From contig JABLXA010000002.1 in assembly GCA_013178415.1 (NCBI GenBank), forward strand, positions 186,001 through 250,000: a stretch of DNA of 64,000 nucleotides, read 5' to 3'. The position numbers and the translations under genes are program-made. The notes beneath the pieces were generated by a model. The model was not told where the DNA came from. It saw nothing but the letters and a program-made list of their open reading frames with translations, and did no database searches. Numbering within the stretch: position 1 is the stretch's first letter; each line of letters begins with the position of its first letter. Source of the DNA: Bacillota bacterium. Its GTDB lineage: Bacteria; Bacillota; SHA-98; Ch115. This document shows positions 17,706-26,656 of this stretch, in pieces.

Positions 17706-19133
17706 TTAGAACTGCCTCAGAAGCCTCGCGCAAAAAAAGCCGTCGGTACCATGAATATGGGGAAATAAACGGAGGAATACGGGATTCTGCAGGGGAAATG
17801 ATGAGACAAATTCTCTTGGAATGATATCTCTCAGGTCTGTAAGGCAAAATCTGGGGTGCCGTTTCAAAAACCTCTCTATTACATCCTCATTCTCTTCCCT
17901 TTCCAGACTACATGTGGAGTAAACTAGAATTCCGCCGATTCTGACGCATTCGCTAACTCTAGACAGGATTTCGAGCTGAAGAGCGGCTAGCTCTTTGATC
18001 TGTTCCGGCCTCTTCCTCCACCTGGAATCCGGCCTACGCCTGAAGACACCCGTCCCTGAACAGGGCGCATCCAGCAAAACCTTCGAGGCCATGCCAGGAT
18101 AGTAGTTTGGCAAATCCCTTGCGTCTGACGCCACGGTTCTTACATTAGTGATCCCAAGTCTTTTGACATTTTGCGCCACAAGTGCCAACCGGCGCTTGTT
18201 TACATCAGCGGCAATGATCCTGCCTCTATTTCCCATAAGGGCAGCCATGTGCGTGGTCTTCGTGCCCGGTGCGCTTGCTGCATCGATCACAATGTCATCA
18301 TGCGATGGGGAGACAATATGTGATATGAGCATCGACCCTTCGTCTTGAACCACAAAGAAACCTTTCTGAAAAGATTTGAGTTTTGTTACCGGCGTCGGTA
18401 ACGAAGCAATTATGATCCCTTCAGAGACAATTCTGCTGGGAGTGCAGGAGATGCCCTCCTCTCCCAGGGCGGCCATAAGCTCATCCCTGCTGATTTTCAA
18501 AGTATTGGTTCGAATAGAAAGGGGAGATGGCAGATTATTAGCTTCAACCAGCTTCATAGTCTCATCAAGGCCGAATTGGCTGATCCATCTCCTTACAAGC
18601 CACTCAGGATGCGAAAAACGCACTGATAGATAGCGGACCGGATCGCCTTCAGGGTCGGGGAGCTTCACTCCATCAAGCCCACGGACGACTGAACGCAAAA
18701 CAGCATTGACAAATCCAGCCGGATTCCCGCTCCTTCCACGGATTCGCTTTGAAAGCTCCACAGCCTGATGTACTGCAGCATGAAGAGGCGTTTTATCAGA
18801 GAAAAGGATCTGATAGAGGCCGATCCGCAAGATATTGAGGACGGAATGGTCAATCTCAGCAAGGGGACGATGGCAAAACTGCTGAAGTATCCAGTCCAAT
18901 CTGCCCTGCCACCGCAGAACGCCATAGACCAATTCAGTGGCAAGGGCCCGATCAGGTCCCTGAAGATCCATGTGATCAAGGGTTTCATCAAGGGTGAGGC
19001 CCGCAAAAGCGTCGCGGGCCTCTACGGCGTCAAGCACTTTCAGCGCAGCGATCCTTGCGGGGGCCGCCTCGGATTTCTCATGGCCACGTCCATGTCCATG
19101 GCGGTCATGCTCTCCCGGTGATTTGTCAGTCAC
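17706..19133 (-). CDS. rsmB: 16S rRNA (cytosine-967-C5)-methyltransferase RsmB
   Basis: 475 residues. The N-terminal NusB-like RNA-binding domain (about 25-165) is joined to a SAM-dependent RNA m5C methyltransferase domain. Motifs include VIDAASAPGTKTTHMAALMG for SAM binding, DAPCSGTGVFRRRPDSRW and the catalytic cysteine segment VYSTCSLEREENEDV. The first 25 residues are His-rich and poorly conserved, so the GTG start at 19133, which overlaps the end of the yugP gene by eight bases, is provisional. The fmt-yugP-rsmB order is common in Bacillota. Confidence 0.95.
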   Translation of the reverse strand: MTDKSPGEHDRHGHGRGHEKSEAAPARIAALKVLDAVEARDAFAGLTLDETLDHMDLQGPDRALATELVYGVLRWQGRLDWILQQFCHRPLAEIDHSVLNILRIGLYQILFSDKTPLHAAVHQAVELSKRIRGRSGNPAGFVNAVLRSVVRGLDGVKLPDPEGDPVRYLSVRFSHPEWLVRRWISQFGLDETMKLVEANNLPSPLSIRTNTLKISRDELMAALGEEGISCTPSRIVSEGIIIASLPTPVTKLKSFQKGFFVVQDEGSMLISHIVSPSHDDIVIDAASAPGTKTTHMAALMGNRGRIIAADVNKRRLALVAQNVKRLGITNVRTVASDARDLPNYYPGMASKVLLDAPCSGTGVFRRRPDSRWRKRPEQIKELAALQLEILSRVSECVRIGGILVYSTCSLEREENEDVIERFLKRHPRFCLTDLRDIIPREFVSSFPLQNPVFLRLFPHIHGTDGFFCARLLRQF

Positions 19134-19818
19134 GCCTGCTGCCCCTTAGTATGAGAAGTCGAAGCAACTGCGTTATAGCCACGGCCACCGCGGCTACATA
19201 TGTGAGGGCTGCGGCATTCAGGACTTCACGTGCATGGCCAATTTCATCATGCGTCAAATAGCCGCCTGAGTCTAGGGCCGCAAGGGCACGCTGGCTGGCG
19301 TTATATTCCACGGGCAATGTTACGATAGAGAATGCCACTACACCCACAAAGATCCAAATCCCAAGTGTCATGAGCCAGGCCAACCCTGACTGAGCGAAGA
19401 TGAATCCAATGAAAAAGAGAGGAAACGCAAGGGATGATCCAAGGTTGGCCACTGGCACCAGGCTTGACCTGATGGCAAGCGGCACATATCCCCTTGCGTC
19501 CTGCACAGCATGTCCGGATTCATGAGCCGCTACCCCAAGGGCTGCGAGAGATGTCGAGCCGTAAACCTGCGGTGAAAGCCTGAGAACCTTGCCCCTTGGG
19601 TCATAATGATCTGCCAGATGCTGAGGAATCTGCTCTATCCGGATGCCTGTCAAACCATAGCTATCAAGAATCCTCCTGGCCACCTCAGCTCCTGTTATGC
19701 CGCGCCTAGCTCCCACTCTTGAATATCTCGCGAATGTTCCCTGCACCCTAGCCTGGGCATACATAGCAAATGCCAGGGCCGGAAGAATTAGGATATAGGT
19801 TGGATCCCAATAAAACAT
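19126..19818 (-). CDS. YugP-like neutral zinc metallopeptidase
   Basis: About 230 residues. A membrane helix at the N terminus precedes the zinc peptidase motif AAHESGHAVQDARGY (HExxH form), with two or three further helices near the C terminus. The third ligand region is likely VTLPVEYNASQRALAAL. GGGGGGGAAAAGAT before ATG 19818 decides the start (MFYWDPTYILIL). Substrates of this family are not known. It lies between fmt and rsmB and overlaps rsmB. Confidence 0.87.
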   Translation of the reverse strand: MFYWDPTYILILPALAFAMYAQARVQGTFARYSRVGARRGITGAEVARRILDSYGLTGIRIEQIPQHLADHYDPRGKVLRLSPQVYGSTSLAALGVAAHESGHAVQDARGYVPLAIRSSLVPVANLGSSLAFPLFFIGFIFAQSGLAWLMTLGIWIFVGVVAFSIVTLPVEYNASQRALAALDSGGYLTHDEIGHAREVLNAAALTYVAAVAVAITQLLRLLILRGSRRD

Positions 19819-19843
19819 ATCTTTTCCCCCCCAACAGACTTGA

Positions 19844-20803
19844 TCACCCAAAACGCATTGTTTGCGAAATCCTGTGGCCCAGTATAAACGCCTGGACCTC
19901 CATCCGGCGGCCCCCTTCGGGCTGGACCTCGAGCAGCCTCAAAAGTCCTTTTCCTGTTGAAACGGTGATCCCCCGATTGCGATCAACCTCCACCACCTGT
20001 CCTGGCGCCTGGGCGCATCCAAAGCCATCCGAGATCCGGGGCTCATCCTCCTCTGATAATACCTGGACCTTCAATATCTTGATCCTCTCCCCATCAAGAA
20101 ACGCAAACGCGCCTGGGCTTGGCGCCATAGCCCTTACTAGATTATGAATCCTTGAGGCAGGGAGACTCCAGTCTATCTTTGCCATTTCTTTTGTTAGCTT
20201 TGGAGCCATGGTAGCCTTTTCATCAGCTTGAGGCATAGGCCTGAGAGTTCCTCTCTCGAGTTTTTCGATAGTCTCCAGAAGGAGGCAGGCTCCCTCACAC
20301 GCCAGAATATCGTGGAGTTCCCCCGCAGTCATATCATCACGGATGGGCACCTCTCGCTGTAGAAGTATATCTCCTGTATCCCATCCCTCATCCATAAGCA
20401 TCGTAGTGACGCCCGTCTTTGGTTCACCGTTCAAGATGGCCCATTGAATCGGGGCAGCTCCGCGATATTTCGGGAGAAGAGAAGCATGCACATTGATACA
20501 CCCGAATTTAGGCAATCTCAAGAGATCCCCGGGTATCTTCTGACCGAAGGCAACTACCACGATGGCCTCAGGGTTGAGACCAGAGATCTCCTTGATGAAC
20601 CTCGGGTCCTTGACATTCCGTGGTTGGAGCACAGAAATGCCGTGACCCTGCGCCAGACGTTTTACTGGACTGGAACCCACTCTTTGGCCCCGCCCGCTGG
20701 GTCGGTCTGGCTGTGTAACAACCGAAGCCACATTATGCCGCTGTATAAGCAACTCAAGAGAAGGCACCGCGAATTCGGGTGTCCCCATGAAAACTAGACG
20801 CAT
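19844..20803 (-). CDS. fmt: Methionyl-tRNA formyltransferase
   Basis: 319 residues. Transfers a formyl group from 10-formyl-THF to initiator Met-tRNA. Signature segments are MRLVFMGTPEFAVPSLELL, the catalytic Asn/His region CINVHASLLPKYRGAAPIQW and GVTTMLMDEGWDTGDIL. The C-terminal tRNA-binding domain is present, so length is complete. Start ATG follows GGGAG with about eight bases. Its 10-formyl-THF donor is the product of the fhs gene in this window. Peptide deformylase lies directly upstream. Confidence 0.97.
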   Translation of the reverse strand: MRLVFMGTPEFAVPSLELLIQRHNVASVVTQPDRPSGRGQRVGSSPVKRLAQGHGISVLQPRNVKDPRFIKEISGLNPEAIVVVAFGQKIPGDLLRLPKFGCINVHASLLPKYRGAAPIQWAILNGEPKTGVTTMLMDEGWDTGDILLQREVPIRDDMTAGELHDILACEGACLLLETIEKLERGTLRPMPQADEKATMAPKLTKEMAKIDWSLPASRIHNLVRAMAPSPGAFAFLDGERIKILKVQVLSEEDEPRISDGFGCAQAPGQVVEVDRNRGITVSTGKGLLRLLEVQPEGGRRMEVQAFILGHRISQTMRFG

Positions 20804-20853
20804 CTACTGCGCTCCCATCTGATATGCTGACGAACTCAGTCTCGAATTCGCCC

Positions 20854-21309
20854 CTACCCATCTTCCCTGATAAGATCCTTCGCCTTGTCAATAAACAGTA
20901 TCCCATCCAGATGATCTATCTCATGCTGCAGAGCCCGTGAGAACAGTCCCTGCGCCCTAACGCTTCGAACAGTGCCATTTATATCTTGCCCTTCAGCCGT
21001 CACTAACTCAGCCCTTGTCACCAGACCAGTAATGCCTGGAATGCTAAGGCACCCCTCTCTATCGCACACCTCGCCGGAAGCCTCAGAAATGACGGGATTT
21101 ATAAGGGTAATGGGGCCGTCACCCACATCAACGACAATGAGCCTGAGCGGGATCCCCACCTGCGGAGCCGCGAGCCCTACCCCATTAGCGGCATACATTG
21201 TATCAAGCATGTCTTGGGCCAGCTTCTTGACATCCTGGGTGATCCTGGTGACGGGCGCCGCCGCCATTCGCAGAATAGGATCCCCTTCTTTCCTGATTTC
21301 TAAAACCAA
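20854..21309 (-). CDS. def: Peptide deformylase
   Basis: About 151 residues. Removes the N-formyl group from nascent proteins. All three motifs are present: [18 protein letters not shown] (metal cysteine) and [10 protein letters not shown] (HExxH). The longest frame begins at TTG 21324, but the sequence there forms part of the ribosome site. GGAGG eight bases before the next TTG (21309) gives a start at [13 protein letters not shown], matching typical deformylase N termini. Coupled in function and position to fmt. Confidence 0.96.
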   Translation of the reverse strand: MVLEIRKEGDPILRMAAAPVTRITQDVKKLAQDMLDTMYAANGVGLAAPQVGIPLRLIVVDVGDGPITLINPVISEASGEVCDREGCLSIPGITGLVTRAELVTAEGQDINGTVRSVRAQGLFSRALQHEIDHLDGILFIDKAKDLIREDG

Positions 21310-21387
21310 ATCGCTTGCCTCCAATACCAGGATAAATAGTCATTGCCTTTGCTCAATCCAATTTACTGCCATTATCATATAAATATA

Positions 21388-23472
21388 TCATATCATGCTC
21401 TGCGGATCTACATCTACAGCGACCTTTACGCCTTGACGGGCGTATGCCTTCGCGGTCTCTGACGCAATCCGATATGCAATTTCGGATCCTTTAATGACAT
21501 TGGAAACCTTTAGGATGATATGCCATCGATATACGCGTTTTACCCGTTTCACCGGCAATGGCGATGGACCCAGCACTTGGAGAAAAGGATTTCCCTGTTG
21601 TGACGCTATCTGGCGAAACCTAGAAGAAAGCTGTCCCACCGCCTGTACTACCTTGCCCTCATCTTCTGAGGTCGTCATCACAGAGATCAAATGAGAGAAC
21701 GGCGGGTACCCCAGTTCCTGCCGCAGCGCGAGTTCCTTTGCATAGAAGCCCTCATAGTCATATCGTCCTGCATAAAGGACAGCATAATGCGAAGGACAGT
21801 AAGTCTGAATCACAACCTTCCCAGGGGTATTACCTCTCCCGCTTCTTCCAGCCACCTGCACCAGGAGCTGAAATGTACGTTCCGATGATCGAAAATCAGG
21901 GAGGTTGAGAGATATATCGGCAGATATGACTCCAACCAGGGTGACGCTTGGGAAATCGAGTCCTTTTGCGATCATCTGGGTGCCTACCAAGACGTTGTAT
22001 TCCCCCCTGGAAAAAGCGGAAAGTATGGCCTCATGACTCCCTTTACGCCTTGTGGTATCAAGATCCATCCTCAGCACCTTGGCGTCTGGAAAAGCTCTGA
22101 GGACTTCCTTTTCCACTCGCTCTGTGCCTATTCCATACTGGCCTATGCGATGCCCCTTACAATTAGGGCATATATTGGGAATAGCTTCTTCATGACCGCA
22201 CCAGTGGCACCTCATGACTCCTTCATCAGAGTGCATAGTCAAGGAAACGTCACAATCAGGGCATCTCAAGGCGTGTCCACATTCGCGACACAACACAAAG
22301 GTAGAATAGCCCCTTCGATTCAGGAAAAGCATTATGGATTCACCGCGCTCCAGATGCTCACGAATGGCAGCGCTCAATCTGCGGCTGAAAACTCCTCTAT
22401 TGCCAGATGCGTGTTCTTCCTTCATATCTACGATCTCCACATGAGGAAGCGGTCTTGAGTCGATCCTGTCCGGGAGGGATACAAGCCTATAGTCCCCTGA
22501 AATCGTGTGATAGCTTGTCTCTATGGATGGTGTCGCGCTTCCCAGGAGGACCACTGCGCCCTGAATGGACGCTCTTTTGATGGCAACCTCACGGGCGTGG
22601 TACCTCGGAGCTTCCTCTTGCTTGTAAGAACTTTCATGCTCCTCATCAACGACTATCAACCCCAGCTTGCGGCATGGCGCAAATACACATGACCTGGCTC
22701 CGATGGCCACCATAGCCTCGCCCCGCGCAAGTCTTTCCCATTCCTTCGCCCGCTCACCGCCAGAAAGCCTGCTGTGGAGAACAGCCACCAGGTCTCCGAA
22801 TCTTTCGCGAAAGCGATCTACCATTTGGGGAGTGATGCTGATCTCGGGAACCAGGACAATTGCGGAATTTCCCCGCGCGATGCAGGTTTGGATTGCCCTG
22901 AGGTATACCTCCGTCTTCCCGCTGGCTGTAACTCCATGCAATAGAATAGGTTTTGGGTCCTTCCGAAGGAGAGCTTCCTCAATGAATGAGAGAGCCTTTT
23001 CCTGAGCTGGAGTGAGCGCAAAAGGGCTTTTCATACCCGCCTCGCCAAAAGCTTTAGCATCGGAAGCCTGCGCTGCTGGCGGGACCCTTCTTTTCGCAGG
23101 ACGTTGAGAAATCTTCAAGGCGCGCGTTGACGGAGGAAGCATAGCTCGCAGCACATCAACGGCCCGGCAGGCATACCTGTCCTTCACCCAAAGGGCCAGA
23201 TCGATCATATCAGGGGTGAGAAGCGGGCTTGAACCTGAGACCGAGATAATCTCCCTGAGTTTTGTGGGTTCGGCGATGGCCGGGGCGTTGCCCAGCTCTA
23301 TGACATAGCCCCCCACTTTCCTGCTGCCAAGCGGCACCACCACATAACTTCCAATCGTCACATCATCTTTCAAGGATGGCGGGACAATATAGTCGAAGGC
23401 CCTGTCTAGAGCCTGAGTCGGAACATCTACGACGACACGGGCATATTTTGAGTCTGCTGCAGAAAAAGACAT
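21388..23472 (-). CDS. priA: Primosomal protein N' (PriA helicase)
   Basis: About 694 residues, on the compact side. Restarts stalled replication forks. The N-terminal 3'-DNA-end binding domain is followed by a helicase core with Walker A GVTASGKTEVYLR and the DEEH box (IVVDEEHESSYKQEEAPRYH). An inserted zinc domain holds eight cysteines (CRECGHALRCPDCDVS, then CHWCGHEEAIPNICPNC). The second helicase domain has QMIAKGLDFPSVTLVG and QVAGRSGRG. ATG 23472 has a better SD distance than TTG 23478. Confidence 0.96.
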   Translation of the reverse strand: MSFSAADSKYARVVVDVPTQALDRAFDYIVPPSLKDDVTIGSYVVVPLGSRKVGGYVIELGNAPAIAEPTKLREIISVSGSSPLLTPDMIDLALWVKDRYACRAVDVLRAMLPPSTRALKISQRPAKRRVPPAAQASDAKAFGEAGMKSPFALTPAQEKALSFIEEALLRKDPKPILLHGVTASGKTEVYLRAIQTCIARGNSAIVLVPEISITPQMVDRFRERFGDLVAVLHSRLSGGERAKEWERLARGEAMVAIGARSCVFAPCRKLGLIVVDEEHESSYKQEEAPRYHAREVAIKRASIQGAVVLLGSATPSIETSYHTISGDYRLVSLPDRIDSRPLPHVEIVDMKEEHASGNRGVFSRRLSAAIREHLERGESIMLFLNRRGYSTFVLCRECGHALRCPDCDVSLTMHSDEGVMRCHWCGHEEAIPNICPNCKGHRIGQYGIGTERVEKEVLRAFPDAKVLRMDLDTTRRKGSHEAILSAFSRGEYNVLVGTQMIAKGLDFPSVTLVGVISADISLNLPDFRSSERTFQLLVQVAGRSGRGNTPGKVVIQTYCPSHYAVLYAGRYDYEGFYAKELALRQELGYPPFSHLISVMTTSEDEGKVVQAVGQLSSRFRQIASQQGNPFLQVLGPSPLPVKRVKRVYRWHIILKVSNVIKGSEIAYRIASETAKAYARQGVKVAVDVDPQSMI

Positions 23473-23526
23473 AGTCAAAATCCCTACGCTCTCTGCCCCG
23501 TAAAATCAGGGCAAGTCTCGCCAATT

Positions 23527-24135
23527 CTATATCTGCCTCATTTTCAGGTCTTCAGGGGAGATGATCCCCCTGGCCAGGAGCCATTTGAGGGCAACGCGCT
23601 CGAGACGACGCACGATCCTTGTCGTGATGAATTCATTGCGAGATAGCGGCGCGACCAGGATCGTAAACATGCCGCATAGGTTGCCCCCGAGGATATCAGT
23701 AAAAAGCTGATCACCGACCACTGCCGTATTTTGCGGGTCTGTCCCAAGGACTGTGAGGGCCTTCTTGAATGCCGATGGAAAGGGTTTGAGCCCCCCTAGC
23801 GCCGCAGGAATCCCGGTCATATCGGAAATAGCCTTTATCCTGGACGATACATTGTTTGAGACGATGCATAGTTTGAGCCCCGCGGCCTTGGCCCGGTGAA
23901 TCCAGCCCGAGACAGCATCCTCGATATCGGACTTGCCCCAAAATGCCAAAGTATTATCGATATCAAGAATGATGGACCTGATACCCATAGCCCTGAGCTC
24001 GTCCACATCGATATCCGCGAGATTCCTTTGCCACAGGTCTGGGCAAAGGAACCTCGCGAGCCCCTCTTTATCCCGCCGCGCCCCGTTCTCATTCACATCA
24101 CTGATCATTGAAATAACCGCTATCCGCTCCTTCAT
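23527..24135 (-). CDS. YqeG family HAD-IIIA phosphatase
   Basis: 202 residues. HAD motifs are IILDIDNTLAFWG (nucleophile Asp and acid Asp), LCIVSNNVSSR, KPFPSAFKKAL and VVGDQLFTDILGGNLCGM. The family resembles phosphatidylglycerophosphatases; the true substrate in this organism is unknown. The first 30 residues are not conserved and the SD before ATG 24135 is poor, so the protein may start later. It lies between priA and sigK. Confidence 0.88.
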   Translation of the reverse strand: MKERIAVISMISDVNENGARRDKEGLARFLCPDLWQRNLADIDVDELRAMGIRSIILDIDNTLAFWGKSDIEDAVSGWIHRAKAAGLKLCIVSNNVSSRIKAISDMTGIPAALGGLKPFPSAFKKALTVLGTDPQNTAVVGDQLFTDILGGNLCGMFTILVAPLSRNEFITTRIVRRLERVALKWLLARGIISPEDLKMRQI

Positions 24136-24219
24136 TCCTGATTATATCATAAATTCCATTGGTTTTACCAGTCAGGGAAAATATCCCAGAAACGGGAGGT
24201 ATCTCATGAGCGATGAAAG

Positions 24220-24927
24220 CTAATGGCATTCATCTGCCATCATATATTTTTGTAGCTTGCCAATAGCTCGTTTTTCGATTCGAGAAACATAAGAACGGGA
24301 AATGCCCAGTTTCTTCGAGACTTCACGTTGTGTACGGCTGATTCCATCAAGAAGTCCGTATCTCATTTCGATCACCTTACGCTCACGCAAACTCAGACGT
24401 CCCACCCTATCCTGCAGTTTCTGTTCTTCCACTAATACCTCGACACTCTCTGAGATGTCATCTCCCTCGGAACTCAAGACATCCATCAAGGTTATCTCAT
24501 TCCCTTCTTTATCGGCGCCGATGGTATCATAGAGGAACAATTCACCGCGATTCTTCCGAACGGATCGCATATGCATAAGGATTTCGTTCTCTATGCAGCG
24601 GGCTGCATAAGTTGCAAGACGGGTCTTCTTCTTCTTGTTGAAAGTATCTATGGCCTTTACGAGCCCTATGGTTCCAATGGAGATCAGATCATCTATCTCT
24701 TCGGCTTTGCCGTCGAACTTTTTCACGATGTGAGCGACGAGTCTGAGATTGCGCTCCACCAGAGTATTCCTAGCTTCTTCATCACCTTTTTCTTTGAGTT
24801 CGAGAAGGCGCGCTTCTTCCTCCTCGGTGAGCGGATCTGGGAAAATGTTGCCTGATGTTACATATGAGACCAGGAGAAAAAGGCCTCTGATGAGGGAAAC
24901 CCCTAACGCGATGGCCGCTGGCAGCAT
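24220..24927 (-). CDS. sigK: RNA polymerase sporulation sigma factor SigK (pro-sigma-K)
   Basis: 235 residues. Late mother-cell sigma factor. An N-terminal hydrophobic pro-sequence (residues 1-21, GVSLIRGLFLLVS then YVTSGNIFP) matches the B. subtilis processing region, where SpoIVFB cuts just before the Tyr. Region 2 (NLRLVAHIVKKFDGKAEEID, then RLATYAARCIENEILMHMR) and region 4 (SLRERKVIEMRYGLLDGISR, then KLGISRSYVSRIEKRA) are complete. The gene is continuous, not split by a skin-type element. GGAGGTG five bases before ATG 24927 decides the start. SpoIVB, which triggers processing, is encoded upstream. Confidence 0.95.
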   Translation of the reverse strand: MLPAAIALGVSLIRGLFLLVSYVTSGNIFPDPLTEEEEARLLELKEKGDEEARNTLVERNLRLVAHIVKKFDGKAEEIDDLISIGTIGLVKAIDTFNKKKKTRLATYAARCIENEILMHMRSVRKNRGELFLYDTIGADKEGNEITLMDVLSSEGDDISESVEVLVEEQKLQDRVGRLSLRERKVIEMRYGLLDGISRTQREVSKKLGISRSYVSRIEKRAIGKLQKYMMADECH

Positions 24928-24975
24928 ACGCCCACCTCCGAAATGAGATTCACTAAAAATCATATGAATCGGATA

Positions 24976-26643
24976 TCAGAAAGTGTGCGTGTCCACCAGC
25001 GATATGACCTTATTTGCTATTTCTCTGAAAATAGGAGCTGCAACGCCTCCTCCGCTGCCACCTTCTTCAGAAAGAACCACAATCACCATCGCTGGCTCAT
25101 CAGCAGGCACATAACCAGCGAACCAGGCGTGAGTCACAGGCTTTCCATCAATTACCTTTCCGGTTTCGCTCGTGCCAGTCTTGCCGGCAGCGCCGGAGGG
25201 ACATATCGTCTCAGCTTCCCTCCCAGTTCCTGAAAGCACCGTCTGCCGCAGCATCTGTCTTACCAGCGCGGTCACTTCGGGTCTAAAGACCTTCTTTTTT
25301 TGCACAGTTGGGAAACTTTTTAAAAGTAAGCCATCATTCCCCCTGACCTCCAGGACCACCTTGGGCCTTACAACCTCGCCGCCATTCGCTATAGCAGACA
25401 TGAGCGTGGCTACCTGAAGAGGAGTGGCAGTCACCTGGCCCTGGCCTATTGATGCATTAGCCAGGTCCTGGAGGGACATATGCCATAGATCCGGAATGCT
25501 CCCTGGGCGCTCCTCGGGTATACCAAGCCCCGTGATCCCGCCCAAGCCGCAGGCCTCCATATACTCAATGAGTTTCCTCCTGCCAAGTCTCTGCCCTACG
25601 TCAATGAAAACAGAGTTGCAGGATTCGGCCATCGCGTCTGTAAAGGAGATGCGCCCGTGCCCTCCTTCATCTGCTTTGTAGCATTTGAAACGTACACCGC
25701 CAACATCAACATAACCCTTGTCTGTAAACTCTTCATCACAAGTCACGATGCCCTCTTGTAGCGCAGCGGCCGCAACCAGGACTTTCATGATGGATCCGGG
25801 CGGATATGGCAAGACAGCACGATTGACAAAAGGGGCTCCAGGTTTCCCAAAGGCTGCAGATGGGTTATTTGGGTCAAAGGTCGGACGAGTGGTCATGGCG
25901 AGAATTTCTCCTGTATGCGGGTCCATCACAACTATGGCTCCTCGAGGGAGTCTTTCGTCAGCCACATGCTCCACGATTTCCTGGATATCACAGGAGATTG
26001 TAAGGACAAGATTCCATCCTCCCTGGCCGGAGGGAGCCACAATACGATATCCGAGGCCAGGGATGAGCATATTTCTAGCATCCACATAGGCTAGCAATTT
26101 GTAAGCCGAATCCGAGGCGAGATAATCATCAAACGCTGATTCAATCCCCATGATCCCATGCCCGTCCTTTGGGCTCACATATCCTATGAGATGGGCGGCC
26201 ATATCCCCTGGCGAATATCGCAGCCTCAATCTATGGCGGATCACGCCATTTTCTCTCAACCATGATGATGCTCCTGCAAGTGGTTGTAAGTTACGAGGGA
26301 AAAGGAGAAATGGGGCCCCATCTTCAAGTCTTCTCTTTAGATTATCTTGAGATTCCCGGGTGATCTTGCTGAGAAGCGAAGAGAGCCGCTGATCATCATG
26401 AGAAAGGGCGGGAAATACCACGAGACGGTCTTCAGCATAAACGGAGGTAAGCTTCCTGCCCTTGCGATCAAGAATCTCACCCCTGGCTGGAGATAAGTTT
26501 ATTGACAAGGTCCGCTGCTTGATTCCACTTACCATAAGGTCGTGGCCTGTAAAGACCTGTATCCAGAAAAGCCTCCCCAAGAGCACAATGAAGCACAAAA
26601 ACAGGCAAAAGCATAGGCGCCGCAGCCTTCCTTCTTGAAGCAC
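24976..26643 (-). CDS. Class B penicillin-binding protein (transpeptidase)
   Basis: 555 residues. An N-terminal membrane anchor (LCFCLFLCFIVLLGRLFWIQ) precedes a dimerisation domain (LSPARGEILDRKGRKL) and a transpeptidase domain. That domain has SxxK in YPPGSIMK, SxN in ESCNSVF and KTG in AGKTGTSETG, all intact, so it should cross-link peptidoglycan. PASTA domains, common in SpoVD/PBP2x-type proteins, are absent. Start is GTG 26643 with GAGGTGA eight bases before it, just after the mltG stop. The position between mltG and sigK hints at a sporulation or septal role, but that is inference. Confidence 0.9.
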   Translation of the reverse strand: MLQEGRLRRLCFCLFLCFIVLLGRLFWIQVFTGHDLMVSGIKQRTLSINLSPARGEILDRKGRKLTSVYAEDRLVVFPALSHDDQRLSSLLSKITRESQDNLKRRLEDGAPFLLFPRNLQPLAGASSWLRENGVIRHRLRLRYSPGDMAAHLIGYVSPKDGHGIMGIESAFDDYLASDSAYKLLAYVDARNMLIPGLGYRIVAPSGQGGWNLVLTISCDIQEIVEHVADERLPRGAIVVMDPHTGEILAMTTRPTFDPNNPSAAFGKPGAPFVNRAVLPYPPGSIMKVLVAAAALQEGIVTCDEEFTDKGYVDVGGVRFKCYKADEGGHGRISFTDAMAESCNSVFIDVGQRLGRRKLIEYMEACGLGGITGLGIPEERPGSIPDLWHMSLQDLANASIGQGQVTATPLQVATLMSAIANGGEVVRPKVVLEVRGNDGLLLKSFPTVQKKKVFRPEVTALVRQMLRQTVLSGTGREAETICPSGAAGKTGTSETGKVIDGKPVTHAWFAGYVPADEPAMVIVVLSEEGGSGGGVAAPIFREIANKVISLVDTHTF

Positions 26644-26656
26644 TCAATAACTCACC

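Noticed and set aside
24180-24225. Tiny plus-strand ORF with GGGAGG before ATG near 24207
   Set aside because: Only five codons and it runs against the sigK end; likely chance.
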